Source: Gentiana macrophylla (lineage: Eukaryota > Streptophyta > Magnoliopsida > Gentianales > Gentianaceae). From it: DNA of 64,000 nucleotides. The stretch lies in assembly GCA_026214975.1 (NCBI GenBank), contig JAOBSW010000864.1, positions 1 through 64,000 of the forward strand, in the 5' to 3' direction. Under the pieces are notes generated by a model. That model searched no databases. It saw only the letters and a program-made list of their open reading frames with translations, and had not been told where the DNA came from. The position numbers and the translations under genes are program-made. This document shows positions 43,811 to 56,280 of the stretch, one piece after another. Each line of letters begins with the position of its first letter. The first letter of the stretch is position 1.

Positions 43811-46800
43811 TTAAAGATGAGCAATGGTAGCAGGGGCAAAGTCGGAATCAAACAAAGATCGTTTAACGGTGGGCATGTTATTCCAGATTTCTGTGATATC
43901 CAAATCTTCAGGATTCATACTCCCAGGAGATTCCAGTCGAAGTGATAGAGCAGTAGAGCTAAGGGCAATTGTATATTTGCTACACCAAATGCCAATCCTG
44001 GACAAATTCTTCTTCCAGAACCAAATGGTATATATTCGAAATAGTTTCCATAGAAATCCACGTTACTGTTCTGAAATCTCTCGGGGACGAACTTATCTGG
44101 ATCTTGCCAGTACTCGGGGTCTCTTCCGATAGCCCAAGAATTGACGACAACCTTGGTCTTGTTTGGGATATAATATCCATCAATGATACAATCCTCCCTT
44201 GATTCTCTTGGAATATTCAGTGGGGTTGGAGGGTGTAACCGTAGGGTTTCTTTAATTATTAAATTTAGGTACTCCAATCCTTGGAACTTTGCTTCATCTT
44301 CTATGGATTCTTCTCCTTTAAATGCTTGCCTTATTTCACTTTGTGCCTTTGCCATCACTTGAGGATTCCTCATCATCTCTGTCATAGCCCATATTGCTGT
44401 TGCTGATGAAGTTTCATTCCCCGCTGCAAATACATCCTGCCAATGGCCAATACAAAATTATAATGTTAATAAAATCGTTAGGGTGAGAAATTTATGTCTC
44501 CTTAAAGTATTAAATAATAAGGTTTTCACTTGGGGGAGTCTTTACACACCTATATACATTAATTATTCTGACCGAATTCAAGTCAAAATGTTGGTTTTTT
44601 CTATACTCAATATTGATCTGAAGCACAATTGATATTTTCTGACTGAAATTCAGTCCGTAAAGTCTAACCGAATTTGAGTCAAAAATTATTTTTATTCTGA
44701 CTAAATTTAAGTCAAGATGTTAGTTTTTTCTTGATCCAATATCGGTCAGAATCACACTTGATATCTTTCGATGAAGTCAGTGACATAAATTAGTCTATAT
44801 CATGTCTAAAATTGAGTTTGAATCAATTAGTGAAAAAAATAATGATAAAACTATGATGTCTTATTTTATGTACCGGGGTCTGTGCTATATATGTGCTCTA
44901 TGATGTCTTATTTTATGTTAAATTAATTATTCATAAAGAATGGTCTATGCATTGTTTTTGGTAGTGGGATGAGTAGAGTATGAAAAGTCTAATGTGACCG
45001 TTTCACTGTTCGTCAAGCATACTTGCGCAAATTTTATCATTTGCATTGCATCCTATGATGCACAGAGACTTTAATATGGGTGTCGTGCGTCGTATCCAAC
45101 ACAATTTCGATTCGACACGTATCTGCACGCGTCGACATATGTCCGACACGTCAAGGACACGACGGGACCCGACAATTTATCATTTTTTTAATTATTTTTT
45201 TAGATTTAACTTTTACTCTTTCAGTATAGTTTTGCCAACCATTCTGATCTCATTTCATTGCATAAAGAAATCATTATAATATTCTAGTACTTGTTTGTTG
45301 CTTATTGTTAAGTCCTTTGTGTACATAGTTCGAATGATAGGCCCAATTTTTCGAAAAAACAAATAAAGAATTAAGTTTGAGATTAGAGAAGCAGAAATGT
45401 AGAATTGAGAGGAGAGTAGATGTAAGTGAAATTATGAAAATGATGAGGTATTTATAGGATGAATTTGAAAGGAAAAAAAAATAGCCGTTGGTGTTGTTGT
45501 AGCCGTTGGAGCAGGTTCTGGTTCCGGCCGATCCGGTTGAACCGCCGGTTGCCGGTCCAGTTACGGTTCACTAAAAGATCGAACCGTCCTATAACCGGTG
45601 AACCGCCGGTCTCGTCCAGTCCGGTTCCAGTCCGGTTAGCCGGTTCCGCTTAAATGTGGTCAGGCCTAGGTGTAGACCATCGTAATCAATAGTATAAAAT
45701 CATTTACGTAAAAGAACGAGTTGTGTGGTGGTGGTTTTAGCATTACCCAAAAATAGACGTATGCGGATCAGAAATTTCCAATGATTCATGATGAAGAAAG
45801 AAACTACTATTTGAAAGGAAAATAAAAATAGACGTATGCGGATCAGAATTTTCCAAAATGAGAGAAGAATTATGGCTTTGATATTACTTACGAGAATTAT
45901 GGCTTACGAGAAGAAGAAGAAGAATAAGGAAGGAAAAAATAATTACTTACGAGAATTATGGCTTTGATATTTTTGACAGTGATAGGAAGATTGAGGCTGT
46001 TAGTCTCCTTGATTCTAAGAAGAATGTCAATGAGAGCCTCTTCAACAGGAGGTTCCCCTGCAATTGCATTTCCCCTGTTTTTCCCAGCAGAATTCTTCTC
46101 AACATGCTGTTTAATTACGTCCTCAATAAAATAATCGATTTTGCTGGAAATTTTTTCCAGTCTAGGCAACAATCCACTCAAGAAAAGTATAAGTTTAGAA
46201 GAAGGGAACATATCAGCAAGGTTAAATCCAGCAGATACATGAGCAGCCTCTTTCACATACTGTAAGAATAATTCTTGATCTTTACATTCTTTCCCAAATG
46301 CTGCTCTACAAACCACTGTACTCGTATACAATTGGATCTTCTTACTCAAATTCACAGATTCTCCAAATGAATTTCGAATCGAGTCAACAAGATATTCCCC
46401 TTCTTCGCGCCGAATCGGCTCGAATGATCTCACTTTCTTAACACTGAGGAGTTCCATGACGCATATCTTACGCATCTGTTTCCAGTATTCGTCATACGGA
46501 TGGAACACGATGTCTTCCAAATCGTATATAAGCACCTTCGTTGTTATCGTTTCGGGCCTACTAGAGAAAACGAGATCATGGGTTTTCAAGATTTCTTTGG
46601 CTATCTTAGGTGAACTCACCACGACGACGGGGACTTCACCTAACTGCAAATACATCAGAGGGCCGTATTTTTTAGCCATATCTGATAGAGTGCGGTGTGG
46701 AAACTTGCTTATTAATTGATGTAGGTTTCCGATCAAAGGTAACTTCCATGGACCTAGTGGTAGTTTTTTACGGTTTTTTCTGTGTTTCTTGATTGCATTG

Positions 46801-46871
46801 GATGAAAATAAGAAAAATGATAGAGAAAAGAAAATGGTAAGGACAAGAGTAAAGGTAGAAGGAGACTCCAT
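43811..46871 (-). CDS. Cytochrome P450, CYP71 clan (CYP71D-like), one frameshift
   Basis: ER-anchored heme-thiolate monooxygenase of plant secondary metabolism; the substrate cannot be told. Exon 1 (46871-45951, 307 codons) begins [17 protein letters not shown], a membrane anchor, then the proline hinge [18 protein letters not shown]. It ends KAIIL before GTAAGT. Exon 2 (44436-43811) follows a cag acceptor in phase 0 with [12 protein letters not shown] (I-helix oxygen-binding AGxxT with N for the second G/T-type position), [13 protein letters not shown] (ExxR), FVPERF and the heme loop [11 protein letters not shown] with its Cys. About 515 residues in all, normal for the family. Near 43926 one base is missing relative to the 13.9-14.8 kb duplicate; it shifts the last approximately 40 codons and gives an early stop after WNLLGV. 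Either a recent lesion or an assembly error. The 1514-bp intron contains repeats. Confidence 0.9.
44437..45950 (-). other. P450 intron, repeat-bearing
   Basis: GT-AG intron in the position usual for CYP71 genes (just before the I-helix AAG motif). It contains a diverged tandem duplication (about 44570-44661 and 44697-44785) and a CCGGTT-rich repeat at 45480-45672. Confidence 0.85.
45480..45672. mobile_element. CCGG-rich repeat, perhaps a hAT-type end
   Basis: A GC-rich island in AT-rich intron DNA built of ccggtt, aaccgcc and aaccgg words in both orientations. Such clusters occur in subterminal regions of plant hAT elements. I could not fix termini or a target duplication, so the family is a guess. 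Confidence 0.3.
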
Positions 46872-46932
46872 TATGTAATTCTCCTATTTTTTTTCCTTCA
46901 CAATAGAGTATAGACTCTACCCATCTAATTGA

Positions 46933-46941
46933 TATTTATAG
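46933..46941 (-). promoter_or_regulatory. P450 TATA box
   Basis: The minus strand reads CTATAAATA 62-70 bp upstream of the start codon, a normal distance for a short plant 5' leader. Confidence 0.7.
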
Positions 46942-47299
46942 TGGTTATTCAATGTTAAATTTTGACAAGATCTCTTACTAGTCACCGATAACGGTACTAC
47001 AGTCAATACACCTCTGAGACATCACACTAAAATCCGATCTTTTCAGAGTTGAATTTACACATAAAATTCGACTATAAAACAAATTTCAACATTTGCAAAG
47101 TCAAAATGTTTCAAAGTGTGGTGAATGAGCAGATCGATTGTAGTTCCTATTGACTGTTTCACTTCTTATTTGATATTCCATTCGTTCCGAAATAATTGAA
47201 GCAGTTGCAAAAAACATACAAATTAAAAAAGCAATTAATTACATTGACTTTGATATGATAAAGACTACAATACCCTTGTCCAACAAAAATGGAGACATG
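46942..47299. other. P450 upstream region
   Basis: About 360 bp of promoter-side DNA, no further genes recognised. A retrotransposon remnant begins at 47300, so the local promoter is short. Confidence 0.5.
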
Positions 47300-47541
47300 C
47301 AACTTTAAGAGTGGAAAACCTATGACTGGTTATGTTTTCATATTGGGGAATTCAGTTGTCAGATGGAAAGCTACTCTTTAGGCCACAGTGGCTTTATCAA
47401 CTACTGAGGCGGAATTTATGGCTCTAACTGAAGCAGTCAAGGAGGGTATCTAATTGAAGGGGCTAGTCAGTGATTTAGGGCTACATCAAGATCAAGCATA
47501 GATATATTGTGACAGTTTGAGTGCATTATGTTTGGCTAAGG
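47300..47541 (+). pseudogene. Old Copia RNase H fragment
   Basis: One frame reads SGKPMTGYVFILGNSVVRWK, then ALSTTEAEFMALTEAVKEGI and CDSLSALCLAK, the Copia RNase H core with its catalytic acidic residues, interrupted by at least three stop codons. It breaks off at 47541, exactly where the minus-strand Copia LTR begins, so that element inserted into it. Confidence 0.8.
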
Positions 47542-49378
47542 TGTTAGGAAATCAATTAGTTAAACGCAGCGGAATTTAAAATTTGATTTCCGATCCCAAG
47601 ATCGGCTTAGTTTATTACAATAAACACGTTAATATAGTAGACGGTGATTACCTTGCTTGATCTAAAAGTTCGACGCTTTGACCGTCTAAAGAGAGTAGTA
47701 ATACGCGCAAGCCGTCTACATGTCCGACCTCTATCAATATCCACACGAGCACCGCATCAGAATCCTCCTTGGATAGCTACTAGAAAAATCCGGTTGCTAG
47801 ACCGGCATTTTCTCTCTCTCTAAGAAGCTCTCAGTTTAAGGACTGTTCTAATTGTGATATGAAAAGAGAGTCACCAACCCCTTGCTTATATAGGGTATAT
47901 GGCACGCCCATGTGTCCCATTCCCAATAAAGCTTCACGAGTAGAGTAATGAGAATGAAAAAATTTACTAGTAAAATAAGGAAAATAGATATTCTAGATTT
48001 ATCTCATTTAATTTAATATCTCATATTAAATAAATTCAAGATATTGTCAATATCTAATATTGTCTATCTTTATCTTATTACCATAAATCAATTTATACAT
48101 ATCTATTAATATCTAATATTAATATATGGTAATACCGTTAATTAAATTACACAATCCAAGTGTATCTTTTACACTAGTGTCTGTGCCCTATACCCATAAA
48201 TTGGCATCCAGAATATTATTTAATTAATTAATACAATTAATATCTTGTATTTAATTTATTCATAATGAATTAATACCACCATATTAATTTAATCACTATA
48301 ACACTTTGTAGTCGGGATAAACTTTTCTTGTTTGGTTATCACTATAACCGTATTTTAATCCGGATAGATGTTAACATGTGTGACCTAATAGGCTTCCGAA
48401 TATGTTGGCCGTAGACATAAAGTGCAAATTACGAATATGCCCCTTCATACCTAACGATCACAGAATAGCATCTAGCAACACATCGTGACCCCCAATCATC
48501 GGAAGAGTCAAAAGCAATGACTACTACATTTCATGTGAAGCGATTCATTGTGTAAATAGTCCTGTCATTTGTAATAATATTCATACAATCGTGTCTCGAA
48601 AGTGTCGAAGACATCAATGATCGTATCTTATAATCTGGATATCATGCTCTCTCGGAATAACTCATTTACTCCCACTTTGCAAAAAGATTCACGAGAGCTA
48701 GACATTCCTTATAAGAAGGCCATTTATGATATTTACTCCTAATCATAAGATACGTGATTTCCGGACGAACAAACATGTATACTACGCATGCTTTAATATC
48801 ATACCCAAGCACTACCACATGATCGCCCCATGTCTAGGAGAAACCTAAATAGTGTCAAAGCATGACAATCCACACCGTGATTCCATGAAGACTTCGGTCT
48901 CAGGATAATTACACAACTGCCACATACTGCGACACTAAATGTAAGTAGGACAGTCTAACATACACATTCTCTAATACACGTCAACATACAGTCCAAGCGT
49001 CTCTACACTTCGATAGACGAGATCTATCCCTATCTTCAATAAGATAGAAGACATCCAATACGTGCTAGTCTAATCATAATATCAATGTCCCGTTTGACAG
49101 TACATACGACTATAGACATTTAAGTATCAAATTTATTAAAGTGATTAGAGATCTCATCAACCATAATCACCATCATGGTTTCTCTATCAGAGTTTAATAC
49201 TAAGGAAATTACTGTATATTCAATAACATAATTGGTTCATAAAGATAAACAAAATATATAATAACAAAAGTCTTTTATTAATCATAATAAAGTTATTACA
49301 CGAACTAAATAGACTGTAGACGACCCGACCCGATCGGATCCGGTCCAACCCGATTGAGTTTAGGTCACCATTTCAATA
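47542..49378 (-). repeat. 3' LTR of a minus-strand Copia element
   Basis: On the minus strand it begins TATTGAAATGG (the related LTR at 63509 has TGTTGAAATAG) after the polypurine tract AAGTGAGAGAT. It ends GATTTCCTAACA at 47542, a typical Copia LTR end. 1837 bp. Its first 490 bp are matched in opposite orientation by 63509-64000. Confidence 0.8.
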
Positions 49379-49898
49379 ATCTCTCACTTGGCCTAAAGCC
49401 AATCACCCATATGCCTAAGCCCATGCACGTGAACATGTTTCTCATGCTTTGCTTGTGACAATGCCTTCGTTAACGGATCAACTATGTTATTATCTGTGTG
49501 GACTTTCTTCTTTACATCTCCTCTATCAACTATCTCTCTAATCAAGTGATAGCGCCATAGCACATGTTTGGATTTCTGAAGAGACCTTGGTTCCTTTGAC
49601 TGAGCAATTGCCTCATTGTTATCACAATACAATGGGAGTGGACTTTTAATAGAGGAACCACACCAAGTTCGAGAATGAACTTCTTCATCAAACCGCCTTT
49701 GCCGCCTCCGAGGCTTCTATATACTCGACTTCTATTGTAGAGTGTGTAGTAGTCTCCTGCGTGGAACTCTTCGAGCTAACTACTCCTCCGTTAAGCGTGA
49801 AAACAAATCCAGATTATGACTTCAAGTCATCCTTGTCAGTTTGAAAACTGGCATATGTGTAACCTCGTAATACCAAATCAGAGTTCCCTAAAACCAGG
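49379..49898 (-). pseudogene. Copia RNase H, 3' half of a split pol gene
   Basis: The frame 49632-49393 has PRSLQKSKHVLWRYHLIREI and the C-terminal GLRHMGDWL. Upstream to 49898 a shifted frame holds NSDLVLRGYTYASFQTDKDD and STIEVEYIEASEAAKAV. The sequence starts at MFLVL, directly continuing the RT piece that stops at MF at 62981: a solo LTR and its cargo split the gene at this codon. Several stops. Confidence 0.85.
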
Positions 49899-51114
49899 AA
49901 CATTGTTGGAATAAAATTTATGTTTTGATGATGATTCATTACTTGTTATTTTACAACCTCATTAGATGAAGTGTCATAACTAGCTGTTATAGTGCAAAGC
50001 AAAAAAGATGTCGAGATATAATTGTATAGGACTTAATAGAGTCTGATATTTGTATAGGCAAATCAGACAAGCAATGAAATAGTTTTAGGTTACGAGGCGA
50101 GAAATTGAGAAACCGATTTGATAATGATCGATTTGCTTAGTTTACAACTGAAGAACAATCAGTTTGAGAAACTGACTCTAGAAGACAAACATAGCACACC
50201 TACCAGAACTGAAGAAGGTAAGTTCGTTGAGGGCCACAGACTCAGTTGGCTTATCTAGAAGCTGAAGGTTGAGGGGACAAACTCAGTTAAAGAATGGCGA
50301 GGACCTGCACTCGATTATTGAAGAATGAAGGACCGAGGAGAAAACTCGGTTTATGAAGATTAAAAGTTGAGACTATAAAGTTAAATTTTAGGACAGTCTG
50401 TGATGGCCTGAACTGACTTTATGGATCTTGTATGAAGACTTAAGATACATAAAGACAATGATATCTTAGATAACTTATGAGTTATGGTGTACTCAGATTA
50501 AATAAATAGTAATCAGATGAAAAAATAGTACTAAGTTTTGAAGAAGAGTAAAAACTCAGTTAATGCTCTTAAAGTTGAAAACTGACAAACCCAATTTATT
50601 CAGTTTTAAGCTAAAGACTTTCAAAACTGATGAAGAATCTAACCGTTATAAAGCAAGCAATATTATTGGCTGAAGAACTGTCGGAAAGGACCCTGGCATT
50701 CAACAGATTAGCAGGACCTCCAACGGATATAAGGATTCAAATTCAAACGTTCGTATCGTTCAAACGTTGGAATCACCCCTATAAATAGAGCAATTGTACT
50801 TCAAGAATGGATGCGGAGTTCTAAGAAATAATCTTATCAAGAAAAATCTTAGTAAGAGGGAAGTGAATTAAAAGAATTCCTGCTCTATATTGCTATATCC
50901 AGAAAAAGACTTCTTCAAAGTGTTCAAAGGCACTCAAAGAAATATCAAGATCCACACTTGAAGAAAACAGAGCATACCGTGCAGATCATATACATCAAGA
51001 GAAGAAGCTCATATCACAAGTTGAATCATAGTTATTGATTCAAGTCTCAACTTTGATTTTATCAAAGGTTTCAGGCTGTGAAACACCAAGAAGGTGTGAA
51101 GGACAGTTGAGGTG

Positions 51115-52582
51115 TGATGACGGTTAAAATAGTATATCATACAGCATCAAATTTCTATCCATTATGAGCTAAAAATAGTTGTTTCGACCTATAAATATGA
51201 ACCATTTAAGTTGAATAGCATATGTCGGGTTCGTGAGTCGAGAAATATGCACTTAACGTTTATTTTCCTTAATTCGATATTATTTCGTGCATTATTTGAT
51301 TATTTTCAGGATACGAAATATTGGGCTGAGCATTATGGACGAATCTGGAGTGGACTGAATGAAAGGATTGGGCCTAGGGTATTCCCGAACATTCCAAGCT
51401 AAGTCTGCAGAGAAAAAAGGACAAAATTGCCCTCGGTTTACCGAGGATAGGCACCGACTTACCGAGGTTCCAGATCTTTCCAAAATGCATTTTTTTGGAG
51501 GAGGGGTAGAACTAGGTGTTTCTAAGTCGGTTTATGTAGCTATAGATAAGAGGCCTCGCCTCAGAACTCAATGTAACATTAGTATCAGACAACTACTACA
51601 ATTATTATGCAATAAAAGTTCTTGTTCTTTATTTTCTTTATTTTTGAGTTCTGGTCGGAGAGACGACGGAGTCGCCACCTAAGGAGAGATCCGAGGGAGA
51701 TCTACATTCCTCTTCGAGGGTATGATTTTCTATCTTTTCCAACATGTAGATCTATCGTTGTTCTATTCGACTAGTATATTTTAATTTCCTATTTAGTTTA
51801 ATTATATAGTAGTTACTTTATTTTACCCCATGTGTTATAGATCTAATTCGGTGGTGAAGAAATCATGAAATAGTGACTGCGTTCTTCAGATCTGCGACGG
51901 TCTATATCGCTAGATCTGAATACCTAGTAAATTACTAATTCATGATAATCGGCGCCAGCTACATTGATCGATAGATTTAATTTACATGTTAGTAGCCTGA
52001 TCAACTATTTGCATGTCATCGTAAAGTTAGCATGAAATACGAATAGTGTAGTGTTAATTTGGACATTATCTTGATGGACCCTATGAACGTGCTGATCAAT
52101 GTAGACAACTGTCTAGGCGGGTTTGCGGTATGAGTTAGCGCTCGATACCGACAGTTCTAGTTCTTTATGCGTATGGGCTATTACGGATCCAGTAAGGAGG
52201 TTAGCTTGCGTATAGATTATCTACTACCATGGTCGGAGTAGACAGGGTTAGGAGTTGTACCCGTAGCTGAAAAATGAATTAAAATTCACCAATAGGGAGG
52301 ACTATTGCATGTGTGAGGGAATAACTAATTACTCATAATTGAACTAATACATTAGAAACTCTTGTTTACTCCGTGTGAACTAGCGTATTATTGTTAGTGT
52401 GTGAGACCAGTTTTACTACCGTCTAGAGTATAGTTGGTCGTGGACCATTAATTGTGACAAGCTCAATCTTGATAATTTGATGTTCTTATGAGTCTCTGTA
52501 AGATCGACCTTGACTCGCCAGTACTCTACTATGATTGACCTAGTACTCTTGCTAGAAGAAGCGACTTACACGCTGCTCTGCA
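51115..52582 (+). repeat. Athila 5' LTR
   Basis: U3 has the inverted repeat CCTCGGTTTACCGAGG (51431-51446) and a diverged second copy immediately after. The TATA equivalent (gctatagataagagg, about 51538) has one change from the 3' LTR. The end is set at tctgca by the TG..CA rule. Confidence 0.85.
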
Positions 52583-52587
52583 TTTTT

Positions 52588-52606
52588 CCGGCGCTTTGTT
52601 GCCGGT
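52588..52606 (+). other. Athila primer binding site (degenerate)
   Basis: CCGGCGCTTTGTTGCCGGT resembles the tRNA-Asp complement TGGCGCCGTTGCCGGGGA with a small insertion and changes; its position just after the 5' LTR supports it. Confidence 0.6.
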
Positions 52607-52929
52607 AGTCGTGTCAAGAATACTTTTATTTGAGATTGAGTGTCTCAGTATATATTCAAGTCTCATTTAATTGAGTTTGTTTTATAGTCTGTATACTGGA
52701 GTCGTACACAGTAAGTTCTATTAAAATCTGAAGAAAAAAAATTGCGTCCGGTTTATCGGGGGTATACAGCTGTAAACCGAAGGTCCCAGATTTGGTAGAA
52801 TCGGTTCTGTCAGTTCAGCGTCAAGTCAAGAGTCGAGTTCAGTATTTTTAGTCCGCCAGGCATGTGTAACAGTCGCCGAGGCAAGTCACTAACTTTTTAT
52901 TTTCTTTTTGTTGAGTCTTGAGCTCACAA

Positions 52930-54497
52930 CGAGATGGAAGAATAAATTCCACCTTTGAAGAATAAATTCCACCTTTGAATAATTATGATTTGCCCTTCAA
53001 TGGATGAATAAAATTATTGAGTTACTCCAGAGTTATTATGATAAGTTTTTGTTACACTTATGTTCAGGCTTATGAGGGTATTGGCATCATCAAAAAAGGG
53101 GAAATTGTTAGGAACATCTTATTATGTTTTGATGATGGCCATACTAGCTGTTATAGCAAGCTTGAAATAAGTTAGAATTCTATGAATAAGTCTTTCCTTA
53201 GAGTCGACATGTTGTATAAGTTGAGTGAGACAAGTATTGTACTAGTTGGTAGATGACAAAGTAAGATCGGATGTTCGGCAAAGTAAAAGAAGCCAAGTAT
53301 CACAGAGAGAAGCATGAAGACATTATGGTCGACTTATAACCAAGGAAGTCTGTGATGACCTTGGATAAGTCTAAGTTACATTCCATGTGATGAAACTTAA
53401 TGATTAAATATGGTGTACATCGATCTCACACAAATCAAGGATCAGTGAAGTACAAAGATTCTCCTAAACTAAAAGAATGAAGGAAACGTTGAAATGACAA
53501 AGGAACTAACTATCGGGTGAGTAATGACAAAGCGGTGAAGGAAGATCTAATCGGCAAAGTCCGAAAGATCATTTAACCGCTCAGAGGAAGGCCAAGTAAA
53601 CTTTACTTGATCAGATTTTGAAATATGAAGAAGATTGAGAGGATCAAGTATTAAATGCACAATCAATTGAGGATCAATCAGATGATTTTACGATAAAGGT
53701 TTGAAGAAAAATCCGATCACTAAAATCAAAGAGGATTTAATTAAGGGGGAATCAAGAATAAAATCAAGGATTATTCCCCTCATTAATATAGCCAACGGAC
53801 GGAAATTCAAATCAAGGATTATCAAGGCTATAAATAGAAGGCATTGACAGACAAGAAAATACACACAAGAGAACGATTAAGTTTGATAATTTACAAGCAG
53901 AAACCCTGTCAAATTGAAAAGCCTTCATATGTGCTGAAAGTGAAACATCTAGTGATCAACTCAAAACTCAGAACTACAATTTCAACATCAAGCATTGATT
54001 CTGATCAACAAGTTTTGTGAATCTAATTCACTTCAATCAAGCAGCTGAATCAGAGCCATCTGAGAAGGAGTTGTGTTTGTGATAGTTGCTAAAGGATTTG
54101 TTCCCAATGAGCAGTGAAAGAGACTGAGTCACTGAAGCTTTTGAAGCCAGGGAGTGATAGTCTTAAAGATTGTGAAACTTGTGTAGTCAAGGACAATCAG
54201 GCTATTGTATCTGTGAAAACAATAGTGAAATTCCTCCAATCATCACAGGAGAAGAGTGGATTAAGGGATTACACCACCCTGAACCACTATAAACCTTTGT
54301 ATAAATTTACTTTCAGCAATTTACCTTACAGCATTTATTTAGTTGCTTAAATTGTATCATATATCTATGATTACATAAACTACTTTGAAACAACATAGTA
54401 GGAAGGGACTTATCCGCTGCCCAAAGCTTTTAAATACAAGAAAAGTTTTTGAAACTCCACTATAGTCATTCACCCCCCCTCTGACTATAGTTTTACC
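52930..54497 (+). mobile_element. Copia 3' end and LTR nested in the Athila leader
   Basis: At 53090-53106 the phrase catcaaaaaaggggaaat is a Copia polypurine tract, followed by the LTR start TGTTAGGAACATC at 53107. The LTR has a TATA box (ggctataaatagaagg, about 53827) and a C-rich end (tcaccccccctctgac). It is a diverged relative of the solo LTR that surrounds the whole Athila. To the left only about 170 bp of internal sequence remain, including a 20-bp tandem duplication (about 52933-52972). No target duplication could be fixed, so this is a truncated piece. Confidence 0.7.
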
Positions 54498-55200
54498 CTT
54501 CTCTGGGACGAACACCAAGGTTGAGAAAGTACAAGATATTGAAGCAACCAACACTGAGGACGTGAACTATATAGGGAGGCAAGGAAATCCTTATGGGGGC
54601 GGATATCGCCCAGGTTCTCATAACCACCCTGGTTTTAGACTGAGTGACCCTACTGGGGGTTTTTGACAAAGTGATTCTAACGGTGGATAGAGGCCGAGAC
54701 AAACTGGTGGATTCATGCCCCAATTCAACAAGTCCGGTGGTTGGCAGGCAGCCATGGATAAAATGAGCTCAACTGTGACCGACACGGTAAATCAACTTAC
54801 TTAAATCCATGGATCGAGTTGAATACAAACTTCACCACATATTGTCGGAAGAACGATACAAGATCGACCAATCAAAAGCCTTAGTGCGTAATATTTTGCA
54901 CCAAGTGGGGTAGATCGCCGTACAAGTGTCACCGTCCCTCCGGGAGGATTGCCAAGCAATCTCGAGAAGAACCCGAAGGATGTGAATGCAATCATGACTA
55001 GAAGCAGAAATGAACTGCCTGGACCAGTTATACCAACTATCCAAGAAGAATCAGAAAGCGATCCAGCAGCAGAACGGAGCAGAATCTAGAGAAAAAGAGG
55101 GGCCGGTAAACCGGGACACCACTTCGGTAAACCGAGAGTCTGAAAATTCAACAGACAAGCATGCAGAGCAAGCAAGTGAGAGAAGAGGTAAGTCTTCATG
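54498..55200 (+). pseudogene. Athila gag C-terminal part
   Basis: Open stretches in changing frames: NYIGRQGNPYGGGYRPGSHN (about 54563-54625), the Gly/Asn/Tyr-rich tail typical of Athila gag, then a helical part and the frame 55010-55201 (NCLDQLYQLSKKNQKAIQQQ). The N-terminal capsid part is missing, replaced by the Copia fragment. Inside the coding DNA stand two CGGTAAACCG inverted repeats (55103-55136). Confidence 0.65.
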
Positions 55201-56280
55201 AAGCGTAACTATTACTCTGCTACTTTTTACCCTATCCTCTAGGAAATATAAGCCAAATAATGATGATGCTCATTATAAAAGTTCATAGAGATGTTTAACA
55301 AGTTGCAAGTGAATATACTTTTGGTAGAAGCTTTGGCCGGAATGCCAGAGTATGCGAAGTTCTTAAAGGAAGCAATCTCTACCAAAAGGAAGTTGTTATA
55401 CCTTGAGACAATTTGCCTTAACGAGGAATTCTCGGCAGTTTTGCAACGCAAACTGCCTCCCAAGTGTAAAGATCCTGTAAGCTTCCTCATACCTTGCACA
55501 ATTGGAGGAGTATGCCTAAACAAAGCATTGTGTGATCTTGGAGCCAATGTCAATCTTATGCCACTCCATCTTTCATAAGTTAGGCATGAAAGAGTTGAAC
55601 GAGACATCTATAACCCTTCAATTAGCTGATAGGTCTATAAAGCAACCGTGTGGAGTGGTGGATGATGTTTTGGTGAAAGTTGATAAATTCGTATTCCCCG
55701 TAGACTTTGTGGTGCTATATGGAAGCTAACCATGATGTTCCACTGATCTTAGGAAGGCCTTTCCTAGCGACAAGTAAGACATTGATAGATGTTCATAAGG
55801 GTAAGCTGATTCTGAGAGTGAATGAGGACAAAGTAGTGTTCAATGTGATGAATTCAATAAAATATGCACAAGATTAAGGAGAAGCATTCTACATGCTAGA
55901 TTCCATAGATGAGCTTGTTTTGGAATTATATCAGCAAGTGGCACTAGACCCTGAAGTAGCAAAGACTTTACTCTTGAAGGAAGAAGGAAGTTATGAGGAA
56001 ACCTGGCCTGGGTGTAGCAAAGGTCAAGCGCGAGAAATAGAGCCTAAATCTTCTGTGGATTTAGGAGGAACCATTCATAGACCTTTGTGGCACACGTTCT
56101 TTGAATTAAAATTGACTGGTAAGCTGTTAAGGTCATAACTAGAGGAGCCACCAAGGAACTTAACGTTGAAACCTTTGCCATCTCACCTGAAGTATGTATA
56201 CTTACAAGATGATACTCTTCCCCTCAAAATTTCATCTTTGTTATCACCTTTAGAGGAAGAGAAACTTTTAATAGTACTGA
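55201..56280 (+). pseudogene. Athila protease region
   Basis: Frame 55291-55578 has LPPKCKDPVSFLIPCTIGGV, then LCDLGANVNLMPL: the family-specific DLGA active-site version. The next frame 55532-55729 continues KLGMKELNETSITLQLADRS and VDDVLVKVDKFVFPVDFVVL. A further piece near 55745-55860 (ILGRPFLATSKTLIDVHKG in shifted frame) completes the fold. The linker to RT (55893-56138) starts MLDSIDELVLELYQQVAL. Two frame changes. Confidence 0.8.

Noticed and set aside
45046..45200. gtcgtgcgtcg / cgacacg words in the P450 intron as a possible regulatory array
   Set aside because: Resembles a common dispersed plant repeat; no boundaries or function visible.
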